Of a DNA stretch of 64,000 bases, positions 49,865-60,711 are shown piece after piece (the first letter of the stretch is position 1; each line of letters starts with the position of its first letter). A model generated the notes under the pieces. That model saw nothing but the letters and a program-made list of their open reading frames with translations. It had not been told where the DNA came from and did not search any database. The position numbers and the translations under genes were made by a program. This stretch comes from Myxococcales bacterium (GTDB lineage Bacteria > Myxococcota_A > Polyangia > Polyangiales > Polyangiaceae). The stretch lies in assembly GCA_016712525.1 (NCBI GenBank), contig JADJQX010000007.1, forward strand, positions 1,240,001 to 1,304,000, given 5' to 3'.

Positions 49865-50710
49865 GTGCGTCACTGGGCTCTACCTCTCGCCGCGGCCTCC
49901 CTGGCCCTCGCGTCCGTGCTCGCCGCGTGCTCCGACACGCCGGTCGCCAAAAAGGCCCCCGTGCTCCCGGAGGACGACTTCTTCGTCGAAGAGGAGCCCA
50001 TCGTCCCCAGCGACCCGGACACGGTCAACCCGAACAGCTTTCAAGCGGGCGAACGACCGGCCGCGCCCGAGCCCGACGACGCCGGCGTGAGCGACGCTTC
50101 CACGGCGACCGACGCGCGGGCCGACGGCGGCGCGGGTGTCGACGCGAGCGTGCCCCCGAGCGACGGCGGCGCGACGGCCTACTGCGCCGGGCCCCTCGTC
50201 GCGGGCGACCTGCAAATCACCGAGTTTCTCGTCTCGTCGCGCTCGGGCTCGGGAGACGACGGCGAGTGGATCGAGCTGTCGAGCACGCGCACCTGCACGC
50301 TCCGGGTCGGCGGGCTCGTGGTCGAGTCTCCGCGGGGGACGGCGTTCGACAGGGCCACCCTTCCCGCCGATGCCGAGGTGGCGCCGCTCGGCAAGATCGT
50401 CGTCGTCGGCACGGCCGCGAAGGCGACGAGCTACGCCCTCCCCGTGGCCTCGTTCCCGTTCGCCGCGACGGACGTGCTCAAGAACGACGGCGACCGCATG
50501 ACCGTCCGCTCGGGCACGACGATCGTGGATCAGCTCGACTACCCCGCGTTCTCGAACCTCACGGCCGGGCGCTCGATCGCCTTCCCGAAGAACTGCCCGG
50601 CGAACGTGCGGTCCGATTGGGCCCGCTGGAGCCTCACGTTCTCGACGTACGCGCAGGGCACGCAGCGGGGCACTCCCGGCCGCGACAACACCGACGTCAC
50701 CTGCTACTAA
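49865..50710 (+). CDS. Lipoprotein with lamin-tail (LTD) domain
   Basis: A 281-residue lipoprotein. A GTG at 49865 was chosen because it gives a signal ending in LAAC (lipidated Cys22); it follows carA by 49 bp. A disordered Asp/Ala/Pro-rich spacer (25-115) is followed by an LTD-type beta sandwich (about 120-255) with LQITEFLVSSRSG, GEWIELSSTRTCTLRVGG and NDGDRMTVRSGTTIVDQL, where the DxD-containing loop is typical of lamin-tail domains. It ends with a Cys. The LTD domain often binds surfaces or DNA in bacterial extracellular proteins; here a cell-surface role is only inferred. Confidence 0.82.
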   Translation: MRHWALPLAAASLALASVLAACSDTPVAKKAPVLPEDDFFVEEEPIVPSDPDTVNPNSFQAGERPAAPEPDDAGVSDASTATDARADGGAGVDASVPPSDGGATAYCAGPLVAGDLQITEFLVSSRSGSGDDGEWIELSSTRTCTLRVGGLVVESPRGTAFDRATLPADAEVAPLGKIVVVGTAAKATSYALPVASFPFAATDVLKNDGDRMTVRSGTTIVDQLDYPAFSNLTAGRSIAFPKNCPANVRSDWARWSLTFSTYAQGTQRGTPGRDNTDVTCY

Positions 50711-50756
50711 CCCGCGCCCGCGGGAGCACGGCCTCCCCCTGCGCGAGCGAGAGCCC

Positions 50757-52166
50757 ATGGCGAAGAGCACGAAGACGACGGACCCGACCGACAAGACCAT
50801 CTACTTCGTCAGCCTCGGCTGCCCGAAAAACCGCGTCGACTCCGAGGTGATGCTCGGAGTCGCTCGGCGCGAGGGCTACACGATCGTGGACGAGCCCGAC
50901 ACGGCCGACACGATCGTGGTGAACACCTGCGGCTTCATCGGAGAGGCGAAAAAGGAGTCGATCGACACCATCTTCGAGATGGCCGAGCTCAAGCGCCACG
51001 GCGCCCTGAAGAAGCTCGTGGTCTCGGGGTGCCTCTCGCAGCGCTACCCCGACGCGCTCGCGAACGAGATGCCCGAGGTCGATCACTTCCTCGGGTCGAG
51101 CGACATGCTCAAGCTCGCCGACGTCCTCCGCGGAGACGCCGAGCGCGTGCTCGTCGGGAACCCGGCCGACTGGGTCGTCCGCGCCAAAGACCCGCGGGTG
51201 CTCACGCAGAGCCGCGCGAGCGCCTACCTCAAGCTCGCCGAGGGCTGCAACCGAACGTGTGCATTCTGCACCATTCCCGAGTTCCGCGGGAAGCAGCGCT
51301 CCCGGCCCGCGGCCGACATCGTGCGCGAGGCGCGCGCCCTCGCCAAACAAGGCGTCGTCGAGCTGAACCTCATCTCCCAAGACACCGTCGCCTACGGGCG
51401 TGATCTCCCCCAGGCCGAGCGTGTCTCCCTCGCGAAGCTCGTGGCCGACGTCGCCGACGTGCCGGGGATCCGCTGGGTGCGTGTATTCTACCTCTACCCG
51501 GAGACCCTCGACGACGCCCTCGTCGACGTGCTCGCGAACCACCCGAACGTGGTGAAGTACGTCGACATGCCGCTCCAACACGCGGCGGACGCCATGCTCC
51601 GCCGCATGAAGCGCGGCCACGGGATCGGGCGGCAGAGGCGCGTGGTCGAGCGCCTTCGAAAGGCCATCCCGGGGCTCGCCTTCCGGACGGCCTTCATCGT
51701 GGGCCACCCCGGCGAGACCGACGAAGAGTTCCAGGAGCTCTGCGACTTCGTGACGTGGGCCGAGTTCGACCGCGTCGGCGTGTTCCGGTACTCCGACGAA
51801 GAGAGCGCCAAGAGCTTCCTGCTCGAGGGCAAGGTCCCCGAGCGGGTCGCCGCGAAACGCGCGCGGAGCCTCATGGCCCTCCAGCGCAAGATCTCGCGCA
51901 AGAACCAGAAGCGCCTCGTCGGCACCGACGTGGACGTGCTCGTCGAGGGCCCGAGCGAGGACCACGAGCTCGTGATGAAGGGGCGCCACGCCGGGCAAGC
52001 CCCCGAGATCGACGGCCACGTCTACCTCTCGGGCGGCGAGGTGAAGGCGGGCGAGATTCGGAGGGTGACCATCACCCAGGCGAGCGACTACGACCTCGTC
52101 GGTGAGGTCCACGAGGCCGAGCCGGCCCGCCGAAAGGGTCGTGTGGGGCTCAAGGTCCTCGCCTGA
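50757..52166 (+). CDS. rimO: Ribosomal protein S12 methylthiotransferase
   Basis: Radical-SAM enzyme that adds a methylthio group to an Asp of ribosomal protein S12. The 469-residue protein has the N-terminal MTTase domain with SLGCPKN (Cys22), NTCGFIGEAKKES and the radical-SAM cluster motif CNRTCAFC (Cys164, Cys168, Cys171). VKYVDMPLQHAADAMLRRMKRG and GHPGETDEEFQELCDFV are further RimO signatures. A TRAM-like beta barrel closes the protein (VLVEGPSEDHELVMKGRHAG). These features separate it from the paralog MiaB, although the exact substrate is inferred. It is 46 bp after the lamin-tail gene. Confidence 0.94.
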   Translation: MAKSTKTTDPTDKTIYFVSLGCPKNRVDSEVMLGVARREGYTIVDEPDTADTIVVNTCGFIGEAKKESIDTIFEMAELKRHGALKKLVVSGCLSQRYPDALANEMPEVDHFLGSSDMLKLADVLRGDAERVLVGNPADWVVRAKDPRVLTQSRASAYLKLAEGCNRTCAFCTIPEFRGKQRSRPAADIVREARALAKQGVVELNLISQDTVAYGRDLPQAERVSLAKLVADVADVPGIRWVRVFYLYPETLDDALVDVLANHPNVVKYVDMPLQHAADAMLRRMKRGHGIGRQRRVVERLRKAIPGLAFRTAFIVGHPGETDEEFQELCDFVTWAEFDRVGVFRYSDEESAKSFLLEGKVPERVAAKRARSLMALQRKISRKNQKRLVGTDVDVLVEGPSEDHELVMKGRHAGQAPEIDGHVYLSGGEVKAGEIRRVTITQASDYDLVGEVHEAEPARRKGRVGLKVLA

Positions 52167-52184
52167 CAACCGCCGTCACGGAGC

Positions 52185-52201
52185 TGCCAACCCAGTTGGC
52201 A
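52185..52201 (+). terminator. Weak inverted repeat after rimO
   Basis: TGCCAA-CCCAG-TTGGCA forms a 6-bp stem 19 bp after the rimO stop. No T run follows, so it is only a candidate for a terminator or processing hairpin. Confidence 0.3.
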
Positions 52202-52240
52202 ACTGCCGTTCGATTTCCCGGGCTTTTCGAGGAGATGCGG

Positions 52241-52256
52241 TGGCACGAGTCGTGCT
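52241..52256 (+). promoter_or_regulatory. Sigma-54-type promoter of the small lipoprotein gene
   Basis: TGGCACGAGTCGTGCT matches the -24/-12 consensus at every position but one (GTGC instead of TTGC). Transcription would start near 52267, only two bases before the ATG at 52269, and no ribosome-binding site is visible, so a leaderless mRNA is expected. Confidence 0.65.
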
Positions 52257-52268
52257 AATCTCGTAGGC

Positions 52269-52631
52269 ATGGTGGTTGGTCGTCGTGCGCTCCTCCTCGC
52301 ATCTTCGGCGGTCGCCGTGCTCGGCGTCGCGGGGTGTGTGAGCCCGACGTTGCCGCTGCCTCCACCCGAGCTTCCTGCCGTCTCGCAAGGGACGGCCCCG
52401 GGGCGGTACGTCCTCTCCGGCGCCAAGGGGGCCGCGCTCGCGGACGCCTTCGTCATCGCCATCAACGAGAGCGCGAGGCTCCCCCGCGACCAGCGGGTCG
52501 CCGGGACCCAGGCGGACTCCGACGGGTCCTACCGCATCGAGCTCTACGCGAGCCCAGGGGACCGCATCGACCTCACCCAGGAGCGCGGCAACGAGCGCTC
52601 GCCGCCCGTGTCGGTCCAGATCCCGCGCTGA
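52269..52631 (+). CDS. Small lipoprotein, carboxypeptidase-regulatory-like fold possible
   Basis: A 120-residue lipoprotein; the lipobox VAGC places the lipidated cysteine at 23. A Pro-rich linker (27-40) is followed by a beta-sandwich-like domain (45-120) with ADAFVIAINESARLPRDQR, GTQADSDGSYRIELYASPGD and a terminal VSVQIP strand; the SDGSYRIEL pattern resembles Ig-like carboxypeptidase-regulatory domains. No ribosome-binding site is visible, which fits the sigma-54 promoter two bases upstream. Function is unknown. Confidence 0.7.
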   Translation: MVVGRRALLLASSAVAVLGVAGCVSPTLPLPPPELPAVSQGTAPGRYVLSGAKGAALADAFVIAINESARLPRDQRVAGTQADSDGSYRIELYASPGDRIDLTQERGNERSPPVSVQIPR

Positions 52632-52689
52632 CGCCTGACGGGAACGTCGAGCAGCTTGGCGGAAAGCGCGGTATGGTCGCGCGGACGCG

Positions 52690-55326
52690 ATGGGCCGATT
52701 CGGGCGTTTGCAGGACGTGCTTCGTTCCGAGAGGTTTCGCCCGATTCCCTTCGCGCTCGTGCTCGCCGTCGCCGCGGCCATAGGGGCGCGAGGCGGCGTC
52801 GACCTGGCCGCGCCCACGCCCAAGGCCGCGATCGCCCGAGCGCTATCGGCGCATGGGATCGACGCGTCGGCGGAGGGGGTCGAGCTGTCGACGTTCGTCG
52901 TCTCTCGGCGGCCGCGGTCCCTCGGGTCCGTCGAGGTCGCGCTCGTTCGTGGCCGCTCGCCCTCGGACGACATGCACGATCTCTACATGACTTTCGTGCG
53001 GCGCTCGCCCGAGGGCGTGGTGCTCGAGGTCTCGGCGCCCGTGAACCTCACGAGCTCCGCCAGCGTCGACGAGGGCGCGCCCGTGGTCTCCGGCCCCTTC
53101 GTCGCCTACACGACGGCCCTCGACGGCGCCCCGAAGGCGATCCACGTGCTCGATCTGCGGGGTCACCCGGCGGCCGAATCGGCCGACTTCACCTCTCTCC
53201 AGAAGCTCCAGTCGGCCGGTACGGAGTGGCAGAAGACGGGCCTCTCGCAGGGCATCGTCCACGACGTCTACACGCTCGCCGGGGACTTCACCGAGGCCCG
53301 CCTCGCCTTCCGAGGCGACGCGCTCGACGTGGGGCTCGGAGGCGGGACGAAGGTCGTGCTCGATCCTGGGTCTCGCCGCGTGCTCGAAGGCGCCGAGCTC
53401 CTCCGCGTGAGCCTCGCCGAGAAGGGCCGTCCGGCGGGCTTCGTCCCATGGGCGGTCGACCGGGTTCGCTCGGTGCCCGCGTTCGGCGACGAGAACATGC
53501 AGATCCTGAAGGCCGTGGCGTTCACGGGTCTCGAGTGGGCGGAGAAGGCGCGGACGAAGGTCACCGGTGGGCCCACCGTGACCGCCGAAACCCCGAGTGG
53601 TCTCGAGGGGTTATCGCAGGTCACCGGGGGCACCGTGACGAGCACCCGCGACCCCGAGGTCGGCTTCCCTCCGGCGCCGCTCGAGCCGATCTTGAAGCCC
53701 GCTCTGCCGAACGAGGGCACCTTCGTCGCCCTCGAGAACGACCCGTTCATCACACCCATCCCGGGCGTCCCGGCGCCGTTCGCGCAGACCTTCCTTCGTG
53801 CCGACCCGAACCGCACGGGCACGCGCATCTTCATCACCATGTGGGACGCGCGCGTGATCGCGCTGCACATGGAAGCCGGGACCGTCGAGCCCGTGAGCGC
53901 CACCGGAGAGGCCGGCCCTGGAACGATCGCGCGCACCCCCGAGGTGCTTCGCAACGTGGTCGCGGGCTTCAACGGCGGCTTCCAGGCTCAGCACGGCGAG
54001 TACGGCATGCAGGCGAACGGCATCATGTACCTGCCGCCGAAGCCGTACGGTGCCACGGTGATGGAGCTCCGGGACGGGTCGACCGCCATGGGCTCCTGGC
54101 CTGGAAATTCCGAGGTCCCCGACGAGATCCTGAGCTACCGCCAGAACCTCACGATGATCGTCCAAGACGACAAGTGGAACCCCTGGAACCGCACCTGGTG
54201 GGGCGGCACGCCGCCCGGCTGGCACGACACCATCCACACCACGCGGAGCGGCCTCTGCCTCACGAAAGAGGGGTATTTCGGCTATTTTTACGGGGTCGAC
54301 ATCGCCACCGAGGAGCTCGGCCGCGCGATGCTGCGGGCGCGCTGCCGCTACGGCATGCACCTCGACATGAACGCCGGCCACGCCGGGTTCGAGTTCTATT
54401 CGATGGCCCAAGGGACGGGGTTCTCTCCCCTCGGGCGGCCGCTCCAAGCCGACTGGGAGTACGAGGGCCAGGTCAAAGACTTCCCCGACTTCCGGTTCCG
54501 CGCGCGGCGGATGATCCGCGCGATGGGGCACATGAACTTCCCCCGCTACATCCGGCGGGACGAGCGCGATTTCTTCTACCTCACCGCGCGCCGGGTGCTA
54601 CCGGGGCCGCCGCTCGATCCGGGCGCCGCGGCGTGGCGGGTGAAGGGCTTGCCTCAGCACGGGTACCCCTACGCCATCGCGACCACCACCGCCCGCGTCG
54701 AAGGCGCGGGTTCGGCGATCGCGGTGCTCGAGGTCGACCCGAAGGCCGTCGATCCGAAGGACGGCGCCAACGACGATCCCACCACGGTGCTCGCCTTGGC
54801 CGACCGCCGGGGAGACGCTGGCGCGCCCACCTCCCCTGGAAAAACCGCGCTCGTGCTCGCCGACGGGCGCTTCTCGCTCGTCGCGCGTGAGAAGGCCCAA
54901 GGCACGCCGCTCTTCACGGGCAACGATGCCCCGACCCCGGCGACACGGGCGGTCGTCGGGGTCCGGGACGAGGACGGCGTGCTCCTCTACGCCGAGATCG
55001 CACGCGACGAGCCCAAACGCGCCGACGCCCTCGCCGGCGGCGCGGCCTTGCTCGGGAGGGCCGGGGCGTCGAAGCGCGTGTTCGTCGCGAACGACGTCGC
55101 CGCGCTCCTCGGCGGTGGGCTCGCGCTCGACGGCGAACGCGATCCCGTCCCCCACGGCCCCGTGACGATGCGCCTCGTCCGCCGCGCGATGCCGGGAGGG
55201 CGCCCCTATTTCGAGTCGACCCCGGTCGTCGACGTCTCGGTCTGGCGCCCCCTGCAGATGCAGCGCGTGCGCTACTTCGCCAAGCCGAAGCCGGCCCCCT
55301 CCCCGTCGGCCTCCGCCAACCCCTGA
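52690..55326 (+). CDS. Membrane-anchored protein with phosphodiester-glycosidase-like domain
   Basis: An 878-residue protein. After a short basic N-terminus one membrane helix (about 18-35) anchors a large extracellular part. The region around residues 415-470 contains NVVAGFNGGFQAQHGEYGMQ and further GIMYLPPKPYG, which resembles the NAGPA/phosphodiester-glycosidase (DUF2233) core built on GFNGGF; the HLDMNAGHAGFEF stretch (about 558) would be the later core motif. The flanking 400 N-terminal residues are not recognised. Substrate is unknown; a role in glycan turnover is inferred only from the motif. No start better than ATG 52690 is available. Confidence 0.7.
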   Translation: MGRFGRLQDVLRSERFRPIPFALVLAVAAAIGARGGVDLAAPTPKAAIARALSAHGIDASAEGVELSTFVVSRRPRSLGSVEVALVRGRSPSDDMHDLYMTFVRRSPEGVVLEVSAPVNLTSSASVDEGAPVVSGPFVAYTTALDGAPKAIHVLDLRGHPAAESADFTSLQKLQSAGTEWQKTGLSQGIVHDVYTLAGDFTEARLAFRGDALDVGLGGGTKVVLDPGSRRVLEGAELLRVSLAEKGRPAGFVPWAVDRVRSVPAFGDENMQILKAVAFTGLEWAEKARTKVTGGPTVTAETPSGLEGLSQVTGGTVTSTRDPEVGFPPAPLEPILKPALPNEGTFVALENDPFITPIPGVPAPFAQTFLRADPNRTGTRIFITMWDARVIALHMEAGTVEPVSATGEAGPGTIARTPEVLRNVVAGFNGGFQAQHGEYGMQANGIMYLPPKPYGATVMELRDGSTAMGSWPGNSEVPDEILSYRQNLTMIVQDDKWNPWNRTWWGGTPPGWHDTIHTTRSGLCLTKEGYFGYFYGVDIATEELGRAMLRARCRYGMHLDMNAGHAGFEFYSMAQGTGFSPLGRPLQADWEYEGQVKDFPDFRFRARRMIRAMGHMNFPRYIRRDERDFFYLTARRVLPGPPLDPGAAAWRVKGLPQHGYPYAIATTTARVEGAGSAIAVLEVDPKAVDPKDGANDDPTTVLALADRRGDAGAPTSPGKTALVLADGRFSLVAREKAQGTPLFTGNDAPTPATRAVVGVRDEDGVLLYAEIARDEPKRADALAGGAALLGRAGASKRVFVANDVAALLGGGLALDGERDPVPHGPVTMRLVRRAMPGGRPYFESTPVVDVSVWRPLQMQRVRYFAKPKPAPSPSASANP

Positions 55327-55542
55327 AGCATGAAGTCGTACCTACCACTACAAACCGACGTGGGGGCGGCCGAGCGACGACGGGAAAACCGGGGGAGCGG
55401 ACGAAATCTCGCCCGAAACGGACGGCTGGGCGACGATAGTCGCTCGTCAAGGTGACGCGTCGGCGCTAGCATGCGCGCCGGCGGGACGGGTATCCGGCAG
55501 CCTTCGGTCAACGAGGGGTTCCGGGCTCGCTTCGACCGAGGG

Positions 55543-55567
55543 AAAAACGCGCATGTTGCGCCTTTTT
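55543..55567 (+). terminator. Intrinsic terminator-like stem upstream of the PEGA gene
   Basis: AAAAA-C-GCGCA-TGT-TGCGC-C-TTTTT forms a nearly symmetric stem (5-bp GC core, one mismatch, then A/T pairs) ending in a T run. It lies 217 to 241 bp after the stop of the glycosidase-like gene and 58 bp before the next ATG, so it may end transcription of the first or be a leader structure of the second. Confidence 0.55.
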
Positions 55568-55624
55568 CGCTCATGTCCAAGGCGGAGACCTCCGCACGGC
55601 TCCTACGGGTTCGAGAGAGCGTTC

Positions 55625-57709
55625 ATGGCAGACGAAAACAAGAGCGGGACCGACCTCGACATTTTCGAGGGTCTTGGCAAGAAGACCGCAACGAACGGCG
55701 CCGCGGCGCCCCCGCCTCCCCCCGGTGCCGGCGCGAAGGGGCCCGAGCCCAAAAAGACGCTCCTCGGCGTCGCCATCCCTGCGCCGCCTCCTCCTCCCCC
55801 TTCGGCCGCGCCGCCGCCCCTCCCGCCCACGGCTTCCGCGGCTCCGCCGCCGCCGCCTCCCGCCGCCTCGGCCGCGCCCCCGCCCCCCCCGCCTGTCGCG
55901 TCGGCCGCACCGCCGCCGCCCGCCGCCTCGGCTGCGCCCCCTCCGCCGCCCGTGCCCAGCGCCGGACCTCCGCCCCTCCCGAGCACGACCCCGAGCGGGA
56001 GCATGCGCGCGGCTCCGATGATCCGTCCCTCCGCGCCGCCCGCGCGGAAGAGCCTGCCCGCGATCTCCGTTCCCCCGAAGCCGGGGAGCACTCCGCCCGC
56101 CGCCGCCGAAGCGAAGCCCGAAAAGAAGAAAAAGGGCATCGATATGGACTGGGACGACGAGGATGAGGCGACCCACATCTTCGACAAGGACAAAAAAGAG
56201 GACGACGAGCCGGCGCCGACCGAGGTGACCGACAAGGGCCTCCCCGAGTCGTTCCCGAAGGCCGGTGGCGCGACCCTCGTCGGAATGAGCGCGCAGCTTC
56301 CTCCTCCGCCCCCGCCGCTCAAGTCGGCCCCGCCGGGTGGGCCGTCCGCCCCTCCGCCTCCTCCGCCTCCTGGCGGATCCATCCGCCCCGGGACGCCCCC
56401 GCCCCCGCCGGTCCAGACGCACACGGCCCCCATGCCGATGCCCGGACCGCCGAAGCCCCTCTCTGCGCCGCCGCCGAAGCCGCCGACCCCCTCGGCTGCC
56501 CCCGCCGCCGCCGGACCGTCGCAGCCTCCCGCCACGGCCCCTGCCTCGGTGCCCCCGAGCGCGCAAATGACCTCGCGGGCGATGGAGCAGACCGCGCTCG
56601 TCACCCGCGCGCAGCCCGAGCCGAACCGCACGGGCATGATCGTGGGCCTCGTCGCCGGCGTCGCGCTCGTGGCCGGTCTCGGCGTCTTCTTCCTGATGCC
56701 CCGCACGGGCGCCATGGCCGTCAACGTGACCGACGCGAAGGGCGGCGCCGTGAGCCGCGTCGCCGTGTTCATCGACGGCACGCAGCAGTCGTGCACGGTC
56801 GCGCCGTGCATCGTCGAGAAGCTCTCGGCGGGAGTGCACCAGGTCAAGGTCGAGGCCGACGGCTTCGAGCCGCCCGCTCCGAAGGCGGTCAACGTGAACT
56901 CGGGCCAGAGCAGCACCGTCGACTTCGCCCTCGTGGCGGGCGGCAAGGGCGGCACGGGTTTCAAGGTCGCCGGCAACCAGGCGGGCGTGAAGCTCTTCGT
57001 CGACGACAAAGAGATCGGGCAGATTCCTCAAGAAATCAGGGATCTTGCGCCCGGCGAGCACACCATCAAGCTCGCGGGCTCCGACAGGTACGCGCCCGTC
57101 GAGAAGAAGATCACGGTCACGAAGGGCGAGGTCCAAGACGTCGCGCTTCCGCTCAAGGTCGTGAAGGGCAAGGCGACGATCAACCTCGGGACGGAGGGCG
57201 CCACGGTGTTGCTCGTCTCGGGCTCGGACCGGCGAAAGTTCCCGTCCCTCCCCGTCTCGGTCGACCTCGATCCCGCGAAGCCGTGGGTGCTCGAAGCCAC
57301 CAAGGCCGGCTTCACCGACTACCACCAGAGCATCACGTTCGAGGACGGCCAGGCCGAGAAGACCTTCACGGTCACGCTCGATCCGAAGGGCGCGGCCACG
57401 GCGCCCGCCGGCGGCACCCCCGTCACGTCGCCGGGAACCACCGCCCCGGAGAAGCCCGCAGCGCCGGAGAAGCCCGCAGCCCCCGCGGCCGCGGCCGGCG
57501 AGGCGTTCATCACGATCAACTCGACGCCCGTCTCGAACGTCGCGCTCGACGGAAAGCCCCTCGGACAGACCCCGAAGGTCAAGGTGCCTGTCACTCCGGG
57601 CGCCCACACGATCATGCTCATCAACACCGAAGAGGGCCTGAAAAAGAGCGTCTCGGTGACGGTCAAGGCGGGCGAGACGAAGCCCGTGATCGTGAAGCTC
57701 CGCGAGTAA
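55625..57709 (+). CDS. Proline-rich transmembrane PEGA-domain protein
   Basis: A 694-residue protein. The N-terminal 340 residues are cytoplasmic and very rich in Pro and Ala, with an acidic tract (DMDWDDEDEATHIFDKDK, near residue 177) and repeated APPPPP segments. One membrane helix follows (about 340-360, GMIVGLVAGVALVAGLGVFF). Outside is a series of PEGA-type beta domains: GGKGGTGFKVAGNQ, GEHTIKLAGSDRYAP, KVVKGKATINL and a terminal domain with TPVSNVALDGKPLGQTPKV. PEGA domains typically sense or bind surface glycans. A kinase partner is not adjacent; the next gene is an NtrC-type regulator 22 bp downstream. The repeat-rich N-terminus makes length variable. Confidence 0.8.
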   Translation: MADENKSGTDLDIFEGLGKKTATNGAAAPPPPPGAGAKGPEPKKTLLGVAIPAPPPPPPSAAPPPLPPTASAAPPPPPPAASAAPPPPPPVASAAPPPPAASAAPPPPPVPSAGPPPLPSTTPSGSMRAAPMIRPSAPPARKSLPAISVPPKPGSTPPAAAEAKPEKKKKGIDMDWDDEDEATHIFDKDKKEDDEPAPTEVTDKGLPESFPKAGGATLVGMSAQLPPPPPPLKSAPPGGPSAPPPPPPPGGSIRPGTPPPPPVQTHTAPMPMPGPPKPLSAPPPKPPTPSAAPAAAGPSQPPATAPASVPPSAQMTSRAMEQTALVTRAQPEPNRTGMIVGLVAGVALVAGLGVFFLMPRTGAMAVNVTDAKGGAVSRVAVFIDGTQQSCTVAPCIVEKLSAGVHQVKVEADGFEPPAPKAVNVNSGQSSTVDFALVAGGKGGTGFKVAGNQAGVKLFVDDKEIGQIPQEIRDLAPGEHTIKLAGSDRYAPVEKKITVTKGEVQDVALPLKVVKGKATINLGTEGATVLLVSGSDRRKFPSLPVSVDLDPAKPWVLEATKAGFTDYHQSITFEDGQAEKTFTVTLDPKGAATAPAGGTPVTSPGTTAPEKPAAPEKPAAPAAAAGEAFITINSTPVSNVALDGKPLGQTPKVKVPVTPGAHTIMLINTEEGLKKSVSVTVKAGETKPVIVKLRE

Positions 57710-57731
57710 GACCCGTGGTACGCTGAGGTTC

Positions 57732-59198
<1,467 letters not shown>

Positions 59199-59238
59199 GG
59201 CAGCCGAGGGCCCGCCGGCCCGCCGGCCCCGGCCGACC

Positions 59239-60654
59239 TCAGAACTGGAAGTAGATGAACGCGGTGCCCGGGCCGCGGAAATAGATGCAAAGCACAATCA
59301 TCACGGCGAGGCCGACCGAGAGCGCGAACCTTCGCGCGTAGCTCGGCGGGACCTCGGGCTCGCTCCTCCGCGAGACCCGCACGGACACGGCCTCCACCAC
59401 GACGCCGACGCCGAAGAACACGAGCGGCGCATAGCTCGGCAAGAGCGCGAGGTCACGGACGTTCGGGACCTCCGTCAGCATCGTGGAGAGGATCGCGACG
59501 GCCTTGGTCAGCGACGACGCGCGGAAGAACACCCACCCGAGCAGGGTGAGCAGGAACACGAAGGGCATCGCCACGACCCTGCCGACGACCGACGAGACCG
59601 CGCGCTCCGGCCACCGCGTCCAGCGCTCGACGGAGAGCCACAGCGCGTGCCACGCGCCCCACACGAGGAAGGTGAGCGATGCGCCGTGCCAGATGCCGGA
59701 CGCGAGCATCGTGATCCAGAGGTTCCGCGTGGCGCTCCGGCGGTTGCCTCCGAGCGGCACGTAGACGTAGTCACGGAACCACGTCGAGAGCGAGATGTGC
59801 CACCGCTGCCAGAGCTCACGCATGCTGCGCGCGGTGTACGGGTGGTCGAAGTTCAGCGGGAACTCGTACCCCATGAGGCGCGCGAGCCCCCGCGCGATGT
59901 CCGAATAGCCCGAGAAGTCGAAGTAGATCTGAAACGCGAACATGAGGGTCGCGAGCCAATAGAGCATCGACCCCGCGCGCGCCCCGCCGTAGACCGACTC
60001 GACCGTGGCCGAGAGGTGATCGGCGACGACGACCTTCTTGAAGTACCCGACGACGACGAGGACGAGCGCGCTCGATCGCTCGGCGGGCGTCGGGTGGCGG
60101 TGCTCCTCGAGGGCCGGCAGCAGATCCGTCGCTCGCACGATGGGTCCCGCGACGAGCTGGGGGAACATCGAGACGAAGACGAGGAAGTGCAAGAAGCTCC
60201 GGGTGGGACGAAGCTTTCCCCGGTACACGTCGATCGTGTAGCTCATCGACTGGAACGTGTAGAAGCTGATGCCCGGCGGCAGCACACGCAGGAACGCGGG
60301 CAACGTGGCCACGAGCGTCGACCCGACACCGACCGAGTGGAGGGCGCGATCGGAGAGGCCGGCCAGGAAGGTCGCGTACTTGAACGCCACGAGCGTGCCG
60401 AGGTTCAGCGTGAGCGAGCTCACGAGCAGGAGCCTACGGTGCGCCGGGTACCTCTCCATCGCGAGAGCGAACGAGAAGTCGGCGGCGCACGTGGCGACGA
60501 GGACGAGCACGTATCGCGGGTCCCAAAACCCGTAAAACACCAATGAAAACGAGGCAATGACCACGTACCGAGCGCGGCGGTTCGCGCACACGAGCGGCCA
60601 CACGGCGAAGAACACCGCGGTGAACACGAAGAAAGCGAGAGAGTTGAAGAGCAC
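59239..60654 (-). CDS. MBOAT family O-acyltransferase, AlgI-like
   Basis: Inner-membrane acyltransferase that moves acetyl or similar groups onto periplasmic polysaccharides. The 471-residue protein has about ten membrane helices. Family motifs are LVFYGFWDPRYVLVL near the N-terminus, the QLVAGPIVRATDLLP stretch, FDFSGYSDIARGLARLMGY, ELWQRWHISLSTWFRDYVYVPLGG and the catalytic histidine in SGIWHGASLTFLVWGAWHAL. It is the first of a group with a membrane protein and an SGNH-type hydrolase-like protein, as in AlgI/AlgJ/PatA-type systems. Target polysaccharide unknown. It is convergent with the NtrC gene. Confidence 0.92.
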   Translation of the reverse strand: MLFNSLAFFVFTAVFFAVWPLVCANRRARYVVIASFSLVFYGFWDPRYVLVLVATCAADFSFALAMERYPAHRRLLLVSSLTLNLGTLVAFKYATFLAGLSDRALHSVGVGSTLVATLPAFLRVLPPGISFYTFQSMSYTIDVYRGKLRPTRSFLHFLVFVSMFPQLVAGPIVRATDLLPALEEHRHPTPAERSSALVLVVVGYFKKVVVADHLSATVESVYGGARAGSMLYWLATLMFAFQIYFDFSGYSDIARGLARLMGYEFPLNFDHPYTARSMRELWQRWHISLSTWFRDYVYVPLGGNRRSATRNLWITMLASGIWHGASLTFLVWGAWHALWLSVERWTRWPERAVSSVVGRVVAMPFVFLLTLLGWVFFRASSLTKAVAILSTMLTEVPNVRDLALLPSYAPLVFFGVGVVVEAVSVRVSRRSEPEVPPSYARRFALSVGLAVMIVLCIYFRGPGTAFIYFQF

Positions 60655-60711
60655 GTGGAGGAGCGCGGGGGACCAGAGGACGAGGCTCGGCGCTTTCGGG
60701 CCTTCGCGGGC

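Noticed and set aside
49816..50756. Expectation of carB next to carA
   Set aside because: The next gene is a lamin-tail lipoprotein; carB is not in the window.
55700..56580. Repetitive proline-codon-rich DNA resembling a repeat array
   Set aside because: It is in frame and codes for Pro/Ala linkers of the PEGA protein; units are irregular and there are no spacers, so it is not a CRISPR array or mobile element.
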